Assembly (NCBI GenBank): GCA_016219015.1
Contig: JACRCL010000029.1
Coordinates: 45,721-109,720, forward strand
DNA length: 64,000 bases
Source: Deltaproteobacteria bacterium
GTDB lineage: Bacteria; Desulfobacterota; GWC2-55-46
Direction: 5' to 3'
Shown here: positions 24,606 to 33,567 of the stretch, one piece after another
Layout of the letters: the number at the start of each line of letters is the position of its first letter
Numbering within the stretch: the stretch's first letter is position 1
The notes under the pieces: generated by a model
Told to the model about the DNA's origin: nothing
The model's database searches: none
Seen by the model: the letters and a program-made list of their open reading frames with translations, nothing else
Translations under genes and position numbers: made by a program

Positions 24606-25934
24606 ATGTCAACCAAAGGCCCGCGCGTGATAGCGCACCAAATATTGAACAGGGTCGAGGGAGGGGCCTACGCCGATATCCTCCTCGACTCCATGCTGAG
24701 CAACATGGGCAGGCTCGACGCCGCTTTTACTACTGAGCTTGTCTACGGGGTCCTAAGGTGGTCGATCAGGCTCGACTGGGCTATAGACTCGTTCTCTTCG
24801 ATTAAAACGGCCAAGCTTGAGAGGGGCGTCCTTAACGCGCTCCGGCTGGGCGCTTACCAGCTCCTATTCCTTACAAAGGTACCGGCTTCGGCCGCGATAA
24901 ACGAATCCGTAAACCTTATAAGGGGCGGAGGGTCGAAGAAGGCCGGCTTCGTAAACGCGGTATTAAGGAAGATAGACTCGGAAAGGGATGGGATAAAGCT
25001 CCCTGGAACGGAAGACGACCCTGTCAGGCATATCTCTGTCCTCTATTCCCATCCGGAATGGCTTGTAAGGAGGTGGATGGGGAGGTACGGCTTTGAGGAA
25101 ACGGCCGGGCTCTGCAAGGCCGCCCAGGAGGTCCCGCCGAGGGTAATAAGGGTAAATACGCTCCTTGCCACGAGGGAAGGGCTCATAGAGGAGCTTGCAC
25201 TTGCCAAAGAAGGGCGCGGGGCGAAGGCTACGGAGTTCTCCCCTGACGGGATAATCATCTCAGGGGAAAGGGTCGAGGCGAAGGACAAGAGATATTACAT
25301 TCAGGACGAGGCCTCGCAGATAGTCCCGTACCTGCTTTCCGCTGCGCCGGGGGAGGCGGTGCTCGACGCGTGCAGCGCGCCCGGAGGCAAGACAACGCAT
25401 ATCGCCCAGCTCATGAAAAATACCGGCGTGATATGCGCCCTGGACGTCAACGCCTCAAGGGTCAAGGCCGTGGAAGACCTTGCCGAAAGGCTCGGCGTCA
25501 AGATAATAAAGACTTTTGAGGCCGACGCGGCGCAGCCGCTCTCGGAGGGACTGCCCGCCTTCGACGCCATACTCTGCGACGCCCCCTGCTCAGGGCTCGG
25601 CGTCATAAGGAGGACGCCTGATATAAAACTGAAGAGAAGGGAAGGCGATATAGCTGGGATATCTGAGACCCAAAAAAAGATACTCGATAATGTCTCCGGC
25701 TACGTCAAAAAGGGCGGGCGCATCGTCTACTCCACATGCACCTTCGAGCCCGAGGAGACGGACGAGAACATAGAATGGTTCCTCGGCAGGCACAGGGACT
25801 TCATCCTGGAGGACGCGAGGCGATTCCTTCCGCAATCCTGCGAAGCCCTCGTTGACAGTGGAGGGTTTTTAAGGACCTTCCCTCACAGGCATAATATGGA
25901 CGGCTTTTTCGCGGCAAGGCTAAAAAAGGTCTAA
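24606..25934 (+). CDS. rsmB: 16S rRNA (cytosine-967-C5)-methyltransferase
   Basis: 442 residues. An N-terminal NusB-like domain (VIAHQILNRVEGGAYADILLD, AFTTELVYGVLRW) is followed by the SAM methyltransferase: motif I DACSAPGGKTTHIAQL, the motif IV DAPCSGLGVIRR with one catalytic Cys, and motif VI YSTCTFEPEE with the second. Modifies C967 of 16S rRNA. Converges with and overlaps by four bases the flagellar rod-type gene. Confidence 0.95.
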   Translation: MSTKGPRVIAHQILNRVEGGAYADILLDSMLSNMGRLDAAFTTELVYGVLRWSIRLDWAIDSFSSIKTAKLERGVLNALRLGAYQLLFLTKVPASAAINESVNLIRGGGSKKAGFVNAVLRKIDSERDGIKLPGTEDDPVRHISVLYSHPEWLVRRWMGRYGFEETAGLCKAAQEVPPRVIRVNTLLATREGLIEELALAKEGRGAKATEFSPDGIIISGERVEAKDKRYYIQDEASQIVPYLLSAAPGEAVLDACSAPGGKTTHIAQLMKNTGVICALDVNASRVKAVEDLAERLGVKIIKTFEADAAQPLSEGLPAFDAILCDAPCSGLGVIRRTPDIKLKRREGDIAGISETQKKILDNVSGYVKKGGRIVYSTCTFEPEETDENIEWFLGRHRDFILEDARRFLPQSCEALVDSGGFLRTFPHRHNMDGFFAARLKKV

Positions 25935-26272
25935 GCGAAGAGGTCAAGGAGGGACTTTTGCATCGAATCGGCCGTCTTCAGCGCCGCGATATTCGCCGAG
26001 AGCATCTGCCTGGCGATAATCTGGTTAACGGCCTCTTCGCCGTAATCAGCGTTCGAGGCCTCGTAGATATTCCCGTTTGACATATATAGCGGCCCGGCCG
26101 AGGCGGTAACGGACTCTTTGGCAAATACACCCCCTCCGTTCGCCTCGCTCAAGAGAACGGCGTGCTTCTTGAAACCGTCGGTATTGAGGTTGGCCGTGTT
26201 GTGGGCCGAGGCGTCGAGCATCTTGAATGCCGCCCTTATGCCTGAAACGGACGCCGAAGAAGATATCATCAT
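25931..26272 (-). CDS. Flagellar basal-body rod/hook-type protein, small
   Basis: 113 residues. The N-terminus SVSGIRAAFKMLDASAHNTANLNTDGFKK is the conserved flagellar rod/hook N-terminal motif (ANxxTxGF). The C-terminus EAVNQIIARQMLSANIAALKTADSMQKSLLDL is the matching coiled-coil partner found in FlgB/FlgC/FlgG-class proteins. Together they form a minimal axial protein with almost no central domain. Start ATG 26272 or 26269 follows AAGGAGGAG; an upstream extension has no similarity. No other flagellar genes are near. Confidence 0.7.
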   Translation of the reverse strand: MMISSSASVSGIRAAFKMLDASAHNTANLNTDGFKKHAVLLSEANGGGVFAKESVTASAGPLYMSNGNIYEASNADYGEEAVNQIIARQMLSANIAALKTADSMQKSLLDLFA

Positions 26273-26364
26273 ACTCCTCCTTCTTGCCATTTCGGCTGTT
26301 TTGGGAAGGACTTTAGGGAAATCTTGCTGTGTTTGTTCAGGCTGGTGAAAAATTCGGAATTTGT

Positions 26365-26464
26365 CAGGCTGCTCAAAAATCGAGTGAGCGAGGCGTCGAG
26401 AAGGGAATGAGGCGTACTCTCCATACGCTGTGCGCGACGAAGACAACGAAGCAGATGGACTTTT
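26365..26464. repeat. Repeat family A copy supplying the tsaC stop
   Basis: CAGGCTGCTCAAAAATCGAG at the left, and GCAGATGGACTTTTTCAGC at the right. On the minus strand the element's TGAAAAAGTCC provides the TGA that ends tsaC. Confidence 0.7.
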
Positions 26465-27082
26465 TCAGCCCCCGGTTATCTCCTCCACGGGTATCTCCCC
26501 CTCCCGTATCACCTCTATCCGCTCCCCTGAGGCGTCAACGATGGTAGAGCCCTTTTTCCCGGGGAGTTTTCCTCCGTCTATCAGCAGGTCTATCGCCCCG
26601 TTGAAGTAATCGATGACCTCTTTCGCCGTTGCCGGGGGCCTTTTGCCGGACGGGTTCGCGCTCGTCGCGGTTATGGGGGAGGCAAGGATGTCAACAAGCC
26701 TCCGGCAGACGGGGTCGCTCGATACCCTCGCGGCTATCTTTCCGGTATCGGCGGTAAGGAGCGGCGGGACTTTAGGGCCGGCCTTGAATACTATCGTCAG
26801 CGGGCCGGGCCAGAACCTTTTCATAAGGGTCCCGGCCAGCGGGGTGACCTCGCTGGCCACGGTTTTCAGCATCCCGATATCTTTTATTATTATTGAGACG
26901 GGGCTTTCGAAGGGGCGGCCCTTGAGGATGAAGAGCTTTTTTACGGCTGTCTCATTGAAGGGGTCTACGCAGAGGCCGTAGAAGGTCTCGGTGGGAAAGG
27001 CTATTATCCCGCCGCCCCTGAATATCTTTATAGCCTCCGTGAGGTCTGACGAGCCATCGAGTATGAGCGGTTTCTTGTCCAA
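26465..27082 (-). CDS. tsaC: L-threonylcarbamoyladenylate synthase (TsaC/YrdC/Sua5 family)
   Basis: 205 residues. Makes threonylcarbamoyl-AMP from Thr, bicarbonate and ATP for tRNA t6A37. Motifs: IAFPTETFYGLCVDPFNE, the KGRPFESPVSIII loop, WPGPLTIVFKA and SPITATSANPSGKRPP. It lacks the extra Sua5 domain. It is the last gene of a purH-purD-purE-tsaC run, seven bases after purE. Its terminal residues GG and the stop derive from the junction with a family A repeat. Confidence 0.93.
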   Translation of the reverse strand: MDKKPLILDGSSDLTEAIKIFRGGGIIAFPTETFYGLCVDPFNETAVKKLFILKGRPFESPVSIIIKDIGMLKTVASEVTPLAGTLMKRFWPGPLTIVFKAGPKVPPLLTADTGKIAARVSSDPVCRRLVDILASPITATSANPSGKRPPATAKEVIDYFNGAIDLLIDGGKLPGKKGSTIVDASGERIEVIREGEIPVEEITGG

Positions 27083-27089
27083 GGGCCTT

Positions 27090-27590
27090 TTAGCCTCTTA
27101 GCTTCCTGGCCTTCTCTTCGACCTGTTTGGCGAGTCTGGCCCTGAAGACTTTAAGTTTTTTCCTCAGCCGCGCGTCCGAAACGGAAAGTATCTCAGCGGC
27201 GAATATGCCGGCGTTCTTCGCCCCTGCCTTGCCTATGGCCATCGAGGCGACCGGCACTCCGCCCGGCATCTGAACAGTGGATAAGAGGGCGTCGAGCCCG
27301 TTCAGGGAGCTTGAGTCTATGGGGACGCCTATTACAGGCAGCGTCGTCTCGGCAGCGATGAACCCGGCAAGGTGCGCGGCGCTGCCCGCGCCCGCTATGA
27401 TTATCTTTATGCCCCTCTTCTCCGCGTTCCGGGCGTACTCGGAGGTCCTCTTCGGAGTCCTGTGGGCCGAGGAGATCGTTATCTCATAAGGTATGCCGAA
27501 GTCCTTGAGCACTTTGGCGGCCTCCTCCATTACCGGGAGGTCGGAATCGCTCCCCATGAGTATGCCGACTATTGGTTTTAAAGCCACCAT
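27090..27590 (-). CDS. purE: N5-carboxyaminoimidazole ribonucleotide mutase
   Basis: 166 residues, class I PurE. Motifs: GILMGSDSDLPVMEEAAKVL, SAHRTPKR with the catalytic His, GAGSAAHLAGFIAAETTLPVIGVP, and the MPGGVPVASMAIGKAGAKNAG signature. Interconverts N5-CAIR and CAIR in purine synthesis; no purK is next to it. Lies 10 bases after purD on the same strand. Confidence 0.95.
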   Translation of the reverse strand: MVALKPIVGILMGSDSDLPVMEEAAKVLKDFGIPYEITISSAHRTPKRTSEYARNAEKRGIKIIIAGAGSAAHLAGFIAAETTLPVIGVPIDSSSLNGLDALLSTVQMPGGVPVASMAIGKAGAKNAGIFAAEILSVSDARLRKKLKVFRARLAKQVEEKARKLRG

Positions 27591-27600
27591 AGACCCCTCC

Positions 27601-28884
27601 TTAAATTCCAGACTCCTGCTTAAGAGCCTTCTTGCCTATGTCTCTTCTGAAGTAGGCGCCTTCCCAGGAAATAGTATTTACGGCCCTGTAGGCGTTATCT
27701 ATCGCCTCGTTTATATCCGCGCCCAGGGCCGTGACCCCGAGCACCCTCCCGCCGGACGTGACGACCTTGCCTTCCTTCATGGAAGTCCCGGCATGGAATA
27801 CCATCACCTCCGGCATTTTTGCCGCCTCATCGAGCCCCTTTATCTCCGAGCCCTTCAGGTAATCACCGGGGTAGCCTCTGGCCGACATGACGACGCATAC
27901 CGACGGACGGTCCTTCCATTTGAGAGTCCGCCCGGATAGCTTCCCTTCCACGGCTGACATGAGCACATCAAAGAGGTCGTCTTCGAGGCGCATTAGTATC
28001 GGCTGGGTCTCCGGGTCGCCGAACCGGCAGTTGAACTCCAGCACCTTCGGCCTCCCGCCGCATATCATGACCCCGGCGTAAAGTACGCCGCTGTAGGGCC
28101 TGCCCTCGGCCTCCATCGCCTTTACCGTAGGGGCCATTATCGAATCCATTATCTCCCGTTCAAGCGCGGGCGTGATGACAGGGGCGGGGGAGTACGCGCC
28201 CATGCCGCCCGTGTTGGGCCCCTTGTCGTTGTCATAGATGGCCTTGTGGTCCTGCGCGGGGGCCAGCGGCAGGACGGTCTTCCCGTCGGTTATCGCGAGG
28301 AAGGATGCCTCCTCGCCCCTCAGGAACTCCTCTATCACGACCCTTTTCCCCGCGGCCCCGAACGCTTTTTCCTTCATTATGAGCGTTATTGCCTTCGAGG
28401 CCTCTTTCTTTGTCTGGCAGATTATGACGCCCTTGCCCGCTGCCAGGCCGTCGGCCTTTACGACAAACGGCGGGTTATGGGTTTCGATATAACCGAGGGC
28501 CGCGCCGGGTTCGTCGAACTTCTTGTAGAAGGCCGTGGGGATATTATGGCGGAACATGACCTCCTTGCTGAAGACCTTGCTCGCCTCAAGCTCGGCGGCG
28601 GCCTTCGTCGGGCCGAAGACCCTCAAGCCGGAGGCGCGGAACGCGTCGGTTATCCCGAGCGTGAGCGGCAGCTCCGGTCCGACAATGGTCAGGTCTATGC
28701 GCTCCCTCAGGGCAAAGGCCTTGAGCCCGGCTATGTCCTCGGCGGGTATGATCACGTTTTCGGCGTGCAGCGCGGTGCCGGGGTTGCCGGGCGCGGCGTA
28801 TATCTTCTTCACGAGCGGGCTTTGGGAGAGCTTCCAGACAAGGGCGTGCTCCCTGCCGCCGCTTCCTATTACGAGGACTTTCAT
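27601..28884 (-). CDS. purD: Phosphoribosylamine-glycine ligase
   Basis: 427 residues, ATP-grasp ligase making GAR from phosphoribosylamine and glycine. N-terminus MKVLVIGSGGREHALVWKL; DGLAAGKGVIIC and GVLYAGVMICGGRPKVLEFNCRFGDPE are diagnostic. Start set at ATG 28884; translation further upstream (to 28950) would run through repeat A. Middle member of the purine cluster. Confidence 0.95.
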   Translation of the reverse strand: MKVLVIGSGGREHALVWKLSQSPLVKKIYAAPGNPGTALHAENVIIPAEDIAGLKAFALRERIDLTIVGPELPLTLGITDAFRASGLRVFGPTKAAAELEASKVFSKEVMFRHNIPTAFYKKFDEPGAALGYIETHNPPFVVKADGLAAGKGVIICQTKKEASKAITLIMKEKAFGAAGKRVVIEEFLRGEEASFLAITDGKTVLPLAPAQDHKAIYDNDKGPNTGGMGAYSPAPVITPALEREIMDSIMAPTVKAMEAEGRPYSGVLYAGVMICGGRPKVLEFNCRFGDPETQPILMRLEDDLFDVLMSAVEGKLSGRTLKWKDRPSVCVVMSARGYPGDYLKGSEIKGLDEAAKMPEVMVFHAGTSMKEGKVVTSGGRVLGVTALGADINEAIDNAYRAVNTISWEGAYFRRDIGKKALKQESGI

Positions 28885-28902
28885 GGGTTCAAACCTTTCA
28901 CC

Positions 28903-29020
28903 AGGCTGCTGAAAAAGTCCATCTGCTTCGTTGTCATCAAAGCTCGTCACTGCAGCTACGAGTACGGTTCATTCTTTAGCTCCTCGCCGCCTCGCGGACT
29001 CGATTTTGAGCAGCCTGTTT
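28903..29020. repeat. Repeat family A, complete copy
   Basis: Left AGGCTGCTGAAAAAGTCC, interior CATCTGCTTCGTTGTCATCAA, right GATTTTGAGCAGCCTGTT. It separates purH from purD within the purine gene run, where it could act as an intra-operon processing or attenuation site. Confidence 0.8.
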
Positions 29021-29029
29021 GGGTATGCG

Positions 29030-30613
29030 CTAATGCCTGAAGTGCCTTATGCCCGTAAATATCATCGCTATCCCGTGCTCGTCGGCGGCCTTTATTACCT
29101 CTTCGTCCTTGATCGACCCGCCCGGCTGGATGATGGCCGTAATGCCGTGCTTTGCCGCCATGTCCACGTTGTCCCTGAAGGGGAAGAACGCGTCCGAGGC
29201 CATGACCGACCCCTCTACCGTAAGCCCGGCGTCATTGGCCTTCATCACGGCTATCCGCGTGGAGTCTATCCGAGACATCTGGCCAGCGCCTATGCCGACG
29301 GTGCGCCCGTTGTTCGCCAGAATTATGGCGTTGCTCTTTACGTGCTTGCATACGTTCCACGCGAAAAGGAGGTCTTCAAGCTCCTTGTCGTCAGGCCCGC
29401 GCTTTGTGACGGTCTTCAGGTCCGACGCGCTTTCGATATCGAGGGTCTGCAATAGCGCGCCCCCGGAGACCCTCTTCATGTCGAAGTCCTCCGGGCCGAA
29501 GCTCTGCGCCCCTGGCGTCACCTCGCCCGCGTCCATGACGCGGAGGTTCTTCTTGGAACTGAAGACCTTCAGGGCGTCGCCCTCGAAGCCCGGCGCTATG
29601 ACAGCCTCGAGGAATATCTTATTAAGCTCCTCGGCCATCTCCTTCGTGACCTTCCTGTTGAAGCCGACTATGCCGCCGAAGGCCGAGGTCTTGTCGCACT
29701 CGTAGGCGAGCCTGTAGGCCGCGAGTATCCCGCCCTTTGAAATGGCTGTCCCGCAGGGGTTGTTGTGCTTTATTATGACGGCCGCCGGCTCGTGGAACTC
29801 GGCGGCTATGGTCAGGGCGGCGTTCAAGTCGAGTATGTTGTTGAAGGAAAGCTCCTTGCCCTGGAGCTTTTTGGCGTCCGTAAGCCCGGCCCTGCCTTTT
29901 ACGCGCCTCCTGTAGAAGGCCGCGGCCTGATGGGGGTTCTCGCCGTATCTCAGGTCCTGCACCTTTTCGAACTGGACCGTAAAGGTGTCCGGGAATTTTT
30001 TCGTTGCCTCCACCTCCGGCAATTCCGGCACGGCGCCGAGGTAGTTGGATATCGCCGCGTCGTAGCGCGCGGTTATCTGGAAGACCTTTTTGGCGAGGCT
30101 GAAGCGCGTGGCCTTCGAGAGCATCCCTTTCTTCTCGCGCATCTCTTTTATTATGCCGGAATAGTCGGCCGGGTCGACGACCACGGCCACGTCGTTATGG
30201 TTCTTGGCCGAGGCCCTTATCATCGTCGGGCCGCCTATGTCGATGTTCTCTATCGCCTCTTCCAGAGTGCAGCCGCGCGCGATGGTATCCTCGAAGGCGT
30301 AGAGGTTCACAACGACCATGTCGATCGGGAGTATCCCGTTCGTCTCCATCTCCTTCTGGTGCGTCGGGTTGTCGCGTATCCCGAGTATGCCGCCGTGTAT
30401 CTTCGGGTGCAGGGTCTTCAACCTCCCGTCGAGCATCTCCGGGAAACCCGTGTACGACGAGATGGGTATAACGTTCACCCCCGCCTTTTTCAATATCTCG
30501 GCGGTCCCGCCGGTGGAGATTATCTCGACCCCGAACCCGGCCAGCTCCTTTACGAACTCCGCCACGCCGGTCTTGTCCGTTACGCTTACTATGGCCCTTC
30601 TTATGCGCTTCAT
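29030..30613 (-). CDS. purH: Bifunctional AICAR formyltransferase/IMP cyclohydrolase
   Basis: 527 residues. Catalyses the last two steps of IMP synthesis. The N-terminal MGS-like cyclohydrolase domain has SVTDKTGVAEFVKELAG and GRLKTLHPKIHGGIL. The C-terminal transformylase holds IIKHNNPCGTA with the catalytic Lys-His pair, FGGIVGFNRKV and SDAFFPFRDNVD. Shine-Dalgarno GAGAGGTG. It heads the purine cluster, 34 bases after the ASKHA ATPase gene. Confidence 0.96.
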   Translation of the reverse strand: MKRIRRAIVSVTDKTGVAEFVKELAGFGVEIISTGGTAEILKKAGVNVIPISSYTGFPEMLDGRLKTLHPKIHGGILGIRDNPTHQKEMETNGILPIDMVVVNLYAFEDTIARGCTLEEAIENIDIGGPTMIRASAKNHNDVAVVVDPADYSGIIKEMREKKGMLSKATRFSLAKKVFQITARYDAAISNYLGAVPELPEVEATKKFPDTFTVQFEKVQDLRYGENPHQAAAFYRRRVKGRAGLTDAKKLQGKELSFNNILDLNAALTIAAEFHEPAAVIIKHNNPCGTAISKGGILAAYRLAYECDKTSAFGGIVGFNRKVTKEMAEELNKIFLEAVIAPGFEGDALKVFSSKKNLRVMDAGEVTPGAQSFGPEDFDMKRVSGGALLQTLDIESASDLKTVTKRGPDDKELEDLLFAWNVCKHVKSNAIILANNGRTVGIGAGQMSRIDSTRIAVMKANDAGLTVEGSVMASDAFFPFRDNVDMAAKHGITAIIQPGGSIKDEEVIKAADEHGIAMIFTGIRHFRH

Positions 30614-30647
30614 CTAAAAGACACCTCTCATAAGGAATTAATATCTT

Positions 30648-31889
30648 TCAAAAATCCATGTTCCTCAGAAACTCCCTCTCGAAATGCGCCGAGCCTGAAA
30701 GCGGGACGTATCTGGCGCTGATCGCTATCTCTTCGGCCTCGGCCCTCCTGTCGTCCTGCAGGGCAAGGACAGCGCCCGAAAGGGCCGCGTCCCCGGCGAA
30801 CTCCACCTTCCCGAGCCAGTCTTTCTCCAGTATGCCGATGGTAGAGAGCCCCTCTTCCCTGAGGTTAGCCCCGAACGCCCCGGCCACATAGACCTTTTTA
30901 ATATTTCCGGGCTTAAGCCCGGACTTTTTTAATAGTATCGATACACCGGCCCTTATCGCCGCCTTCGCGGTCTGAAGGGCCCTTATGTCGGACTGGGTAA
31001 GGGTTATCTCCCTGCCCGGGCCTTTGTATAACACGAACGAGTTGCCGTCTTTTCCTTCCCTTATCCTGCCGGAGAGGTTATCCTCGACCTCGTCCCTGTC
31101 CCGTATCCTTCCGGTGCGCTCGATGACCCCGGCCTTAATTAGTGCCGAGGCCGCCTCTATAAGCCCCGAGCCGCATATCCCTTTCGGCGCGACTTCGCCT
31201 ATAATATCGAGCGATACCCTGTCCCCTTCCACCCTTACGCCCCGGATAGCGCCCCTGTCCGCTACCATGCCGTACTCTATCTCCCCGCCCTCGAAAGCCG
31301 GGCCCGCTGCCGCGCTCGTGGCGTATACAATTCCGTTGGCGGAGAGCATTATCTCGCTGTTCGTCCCTATGTCCATGGCGAGCGCGGCCACGGGACTTTT
31401 ATGCAGCCCGATGGATAAAACCACGGCCACCGCGTCCCCGCCCACGAACCCGCCTATAAGGGGGAAGACGTAGAGCGGGGCGTTGAACGCAAGCCCCGCC
31501 TCTTTCGCGCTTATCGTTCTGGCCGTCTTGAACTCCGGCCTGTAGGGCGGGCGGGAAAGAGTAACCGGGGAGACGCCCAGGAACAGGTGCTCCATGACCG
31601 GGTTCCCGGCTATGGTTATCAGGGCCGGGTCCTTTCCTCCGGTAAACTCTTCGATTAAGCCGCCGCAGGCCTCCCTGACGCTTTTTGAGAGCGCAGCGAG
31701 GACGGACGGGTCTTCCGCCGCGTTTATCCGAGATACCACGTCCCTGCCCCATCCGGCCTGGGGGTTAGGGAGGGACTTTTCAACGAGCACGCGCCCGCTT
31801 CCCATGTCTACGGAGGCGGCGGCGATGGTCGTCGTCCCTATGTCAAAGGCCGCGCCCACGCGGCCTTTATTGTCAGCATCTTCCCTCAA
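30648..31889 (-). CDS. ASKHA-fold corrinoid-activation-like ATPase (DUF4445), lacking ferredoxin domain
   Basis: 413 residues. The ASKHA phosphate motifs are FDIGTTTIAAASVDM near residue 15 and ALAMDIGTNSEIML near residue 168, with KGICGSGLIEAASAL and KKVYVAGAFGANL further on. It matches the RACo/RamA-type reductive activators of corrinoid proteins, but the N-terminal 2Fe-2S domain (about 100-200 residues) is absent and no corrinoid protein or methyltransferase is nearby. TTG start at 31889 behind GGAG. Function as an activator or other ATPase is open. Confidence 0.75.
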   Translation of the reverse strand: MREDADNKGRVGAAFDIGTTTIAAASVDMGSGRVLVEKSLPNPQAGWGRDVVSRINAAEDPSVLAALSKSVREACGGLIEEFTGGKDPALITIAGNPVMEHLFLGVSPVTLSRPPYRPEFKTARTISAKEAGLAFNAPLYVFPLIGGFVGGDAVAVVLSIGLHKSPVAALAMDIGTNSEIMLSANGIVYATSAAAGPAFEGGEIEYGMVADRGAIRGVRVEGDRVSLDIIGEVAPKGICGSGLIEAASALIKAGVIERTGRIRDRDEVEDNLSGRIREGKDGNSFVLYKGPGREITLTQSDIRALQTAKAAIRAGVSILLKKSGLKPGNIKKVYVAGAFGANLREEGLSTIGILEKDWLGKVEFAGDAALSGAVLALQDDRRAEAEEIAISARYVPLSGSAHFEREFLRNMDF

Positions 31890-32005
31890 TAGGCTCCAAA
31901 AGAAAGACCCTTTCAGCGTTCAAAAACGCGCCGGTCGAAGGGGAAAACTATACCTTTTTTTCAGGCTTTAATCAAGAGGCTGGAGAGGGGGCCGGAAAGG
32001 GTCTT

Positions 32006-33562
32006 TTATTTGAAGGAGGAGACCGGCACCGAGCTTATGAGGTACTTGATGTCGTCGTCATCGAACTGGAAGCCCACGCCCAGGTAGGCCGACTGCAGGC
32101 CGACCTTGCTCACGAAGTCGTCGTAGCCCGCGGTAAGGTAGAAGAACTTGTTCAGGTACGCCGTGGCGCCGGCCTTAATGTGGGGGTTGCCCTTCTGGCT
32201 GAAGTCGAACGCCTCGAGCGTGAGCTTGAGCCTGTCCCCGTACATATAGTAGTCTATGCCCGCGCCGCCCGTGGACTCGATGATGCCGCCCCTCAATGTC
32301 ACGTTCTTGAACCTCTTTGCTATCTGGGCCGAGAACTTGAGGGCCTCGGTCGTCTTGGTCTCCACGGTAGTGGTGGTCGTGGTGCCGACCACGGTCTCGG
32401 TCGTCTCCTTCCTCCTCTTGCCCCGCGGGTCGTCCACTATCTCGAACAGGTAATATTTGTCCGCCTTGGGCTGGATCTTCAGGGAGAAGTAGCTCTTCGT
32501 GTCCCTCGCGTCGAAGAGGTACTCGCCCCTGTACCCTATGAAGGTATGGAAGCTCTCGGTCTTGGCTATGTAGTTGTTTATGCCCGTTACGGTCTTGTTG
32601 ATGTTCTCATGGAGCGAGGTGTCGTTGATGAGCTTGCCGAGCGTGCCCTCGCCCTTGTCCATCTTCTTCGCTATGGAGCCGACGGAGTTGAAGGTGTCCG
32701 CCACCCCGGGGGCTATCTCCTTCGTGACCCTGTTTATCGTGTCCATGGCCTGCTGGAGGCTCAAGGAGGCGGTCTTCAGGTTCTCGACCCCTTCCTTCAG
32801 GTTGCCCCTGTTCTCCTCTATCATCTGGTTCAGGTTCGAGGACGTCTTCAACAGCGCCTCGTTCAGGTTCTTGGCCGCGGTCTTGAGCTCCGCGGTTATG
32901 CCGGGGCCTTCGGTCGAGAGCATGGTGGTGAACTCGTCGAGGTTCTTCAGGATGTGCTCGAGCTGGACGTCGTTCTTCGCCACTATCCTGTTCACCCTGA
33001 AGGATATCTCCTCGAGGTTCTTTACTATGTTCCTGAGCGTGGTCTCGCCCTCGTCGCCGCCGAGCACCTTGCTCAGGGACTCCGTGACCTTCTTTACGTC
33101 GCTGGACACGTCGCTCAGGATGGTTATGAGCTTGTCCATGTCGGCGTACGACTGCGTCCGGGTTATCTCCTCGCCCTCCTTAAGGGGAGGGGCGGACGGC
33201 GAGCCCGGTATCAGCTCCAGGTACTTCTCGCCAAGGAGGCCCTTGGTCGTAAGTACCGCGGTGAAGTCCCTGCCTACCTTAACGCCGGGCTTTATCTCCA
33301 GCACCAGGTGGGCCTTGTTGTTCTTGAGCGTTATCTCCTTTACCCTGCCGACCTCGACGCCCGCCACCCTCACCGAGGCGTCCTTGTCGAGCCCGGCCGC
33401 GGAGTCGAAATCGACCGTAAGGTGGTACCCCTCGGCCCTCCCGAACTTTATGCCGCCGAGCCGGAGCGACATGTAGACCAGCAGTATTATGCCGAAGAGC
33501 ACGAAGAGGCCGACTTTCGCCTCGGGGGTGAGCTTCAGTATTGAGGATTTCTTCTCAGGCAT
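32006..33562 (-). CDS. mlaD: MlaD/MCE-domain protein with C-terminal beta-barrel-like region
   Basis: 518 residues. Layout: N-terminal membrane anchor (VGLFVLFGIILLVYMSLRLGG), MCE domain (residues about 45-120, VDFDSAAGLDKDASVRVAGVEVGRV), then roughly 200 residues of amphipathic helix (EEISFRVNRIVAKNDVQLEHIL). A strand-rich C-terminal third follows (about 340-518, FSAQIAKRFKNVTLRGGIIESTGGAG, LKLTLEAFDFSQ, FFYLTAGYDDF), looking like an outer-membrane barrel. MCE proteins form hexameric lipid tunnels; this fusion could span the periplasm alone. Third gene after mlaE and mlaF, six bases from mlaF. Confidence 0.85.
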   Translation of the reverse strand: MPEKKSSILKLTPEAKVGLFVLFGIILLVYMSLRLGGIKFGRAEGYHLTVDFDSAAGLDKDASVRVAGVEVGRVKEITLKNNKAHLVLEIKPGVKVGRDFTAVLTTKGLLGEKYLELIPGSPSAPPLKEGEEITRTQSYADMDKLITILSDVSSDVKKVTESLSKVLGGDEGETTLRNIVKNLEEISFRVNRIVAKNDVQLEHILKNLDEFTTMLSTEGPGITAELKTAAKNLNEALLKTSSNLNQMIEENRGNLKEGVENLKTASLSLQQAMDTINRVTKEIAPGVADTFNSVGSIAKKMDKGEGTLGKLINDTSLHENINKTVTGINNYIAKTESFHTFIGYRGEYLFDARDTKSYFSLKIQPKADKYYLFEIVDDPRGKRRKETTETVVGTTTTTTVETKTTEALKFSAQIAKRFKNVTLRGGIIESTGGAGIDYYMYGDRLKLTLEAFDFSQKGNPHIKAGATAYLNKFFYLTAGYDDFVSKVGLQSAYLGVGFQFDDDDIKYLISSVPVSSFK

Positions 33563-33567
33563 CTGAT

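Noticed and set aside
32180..33544. 454-codon open frame on the plus strand
   Set aside because: Antisense to mlaD; no recognisable protein.
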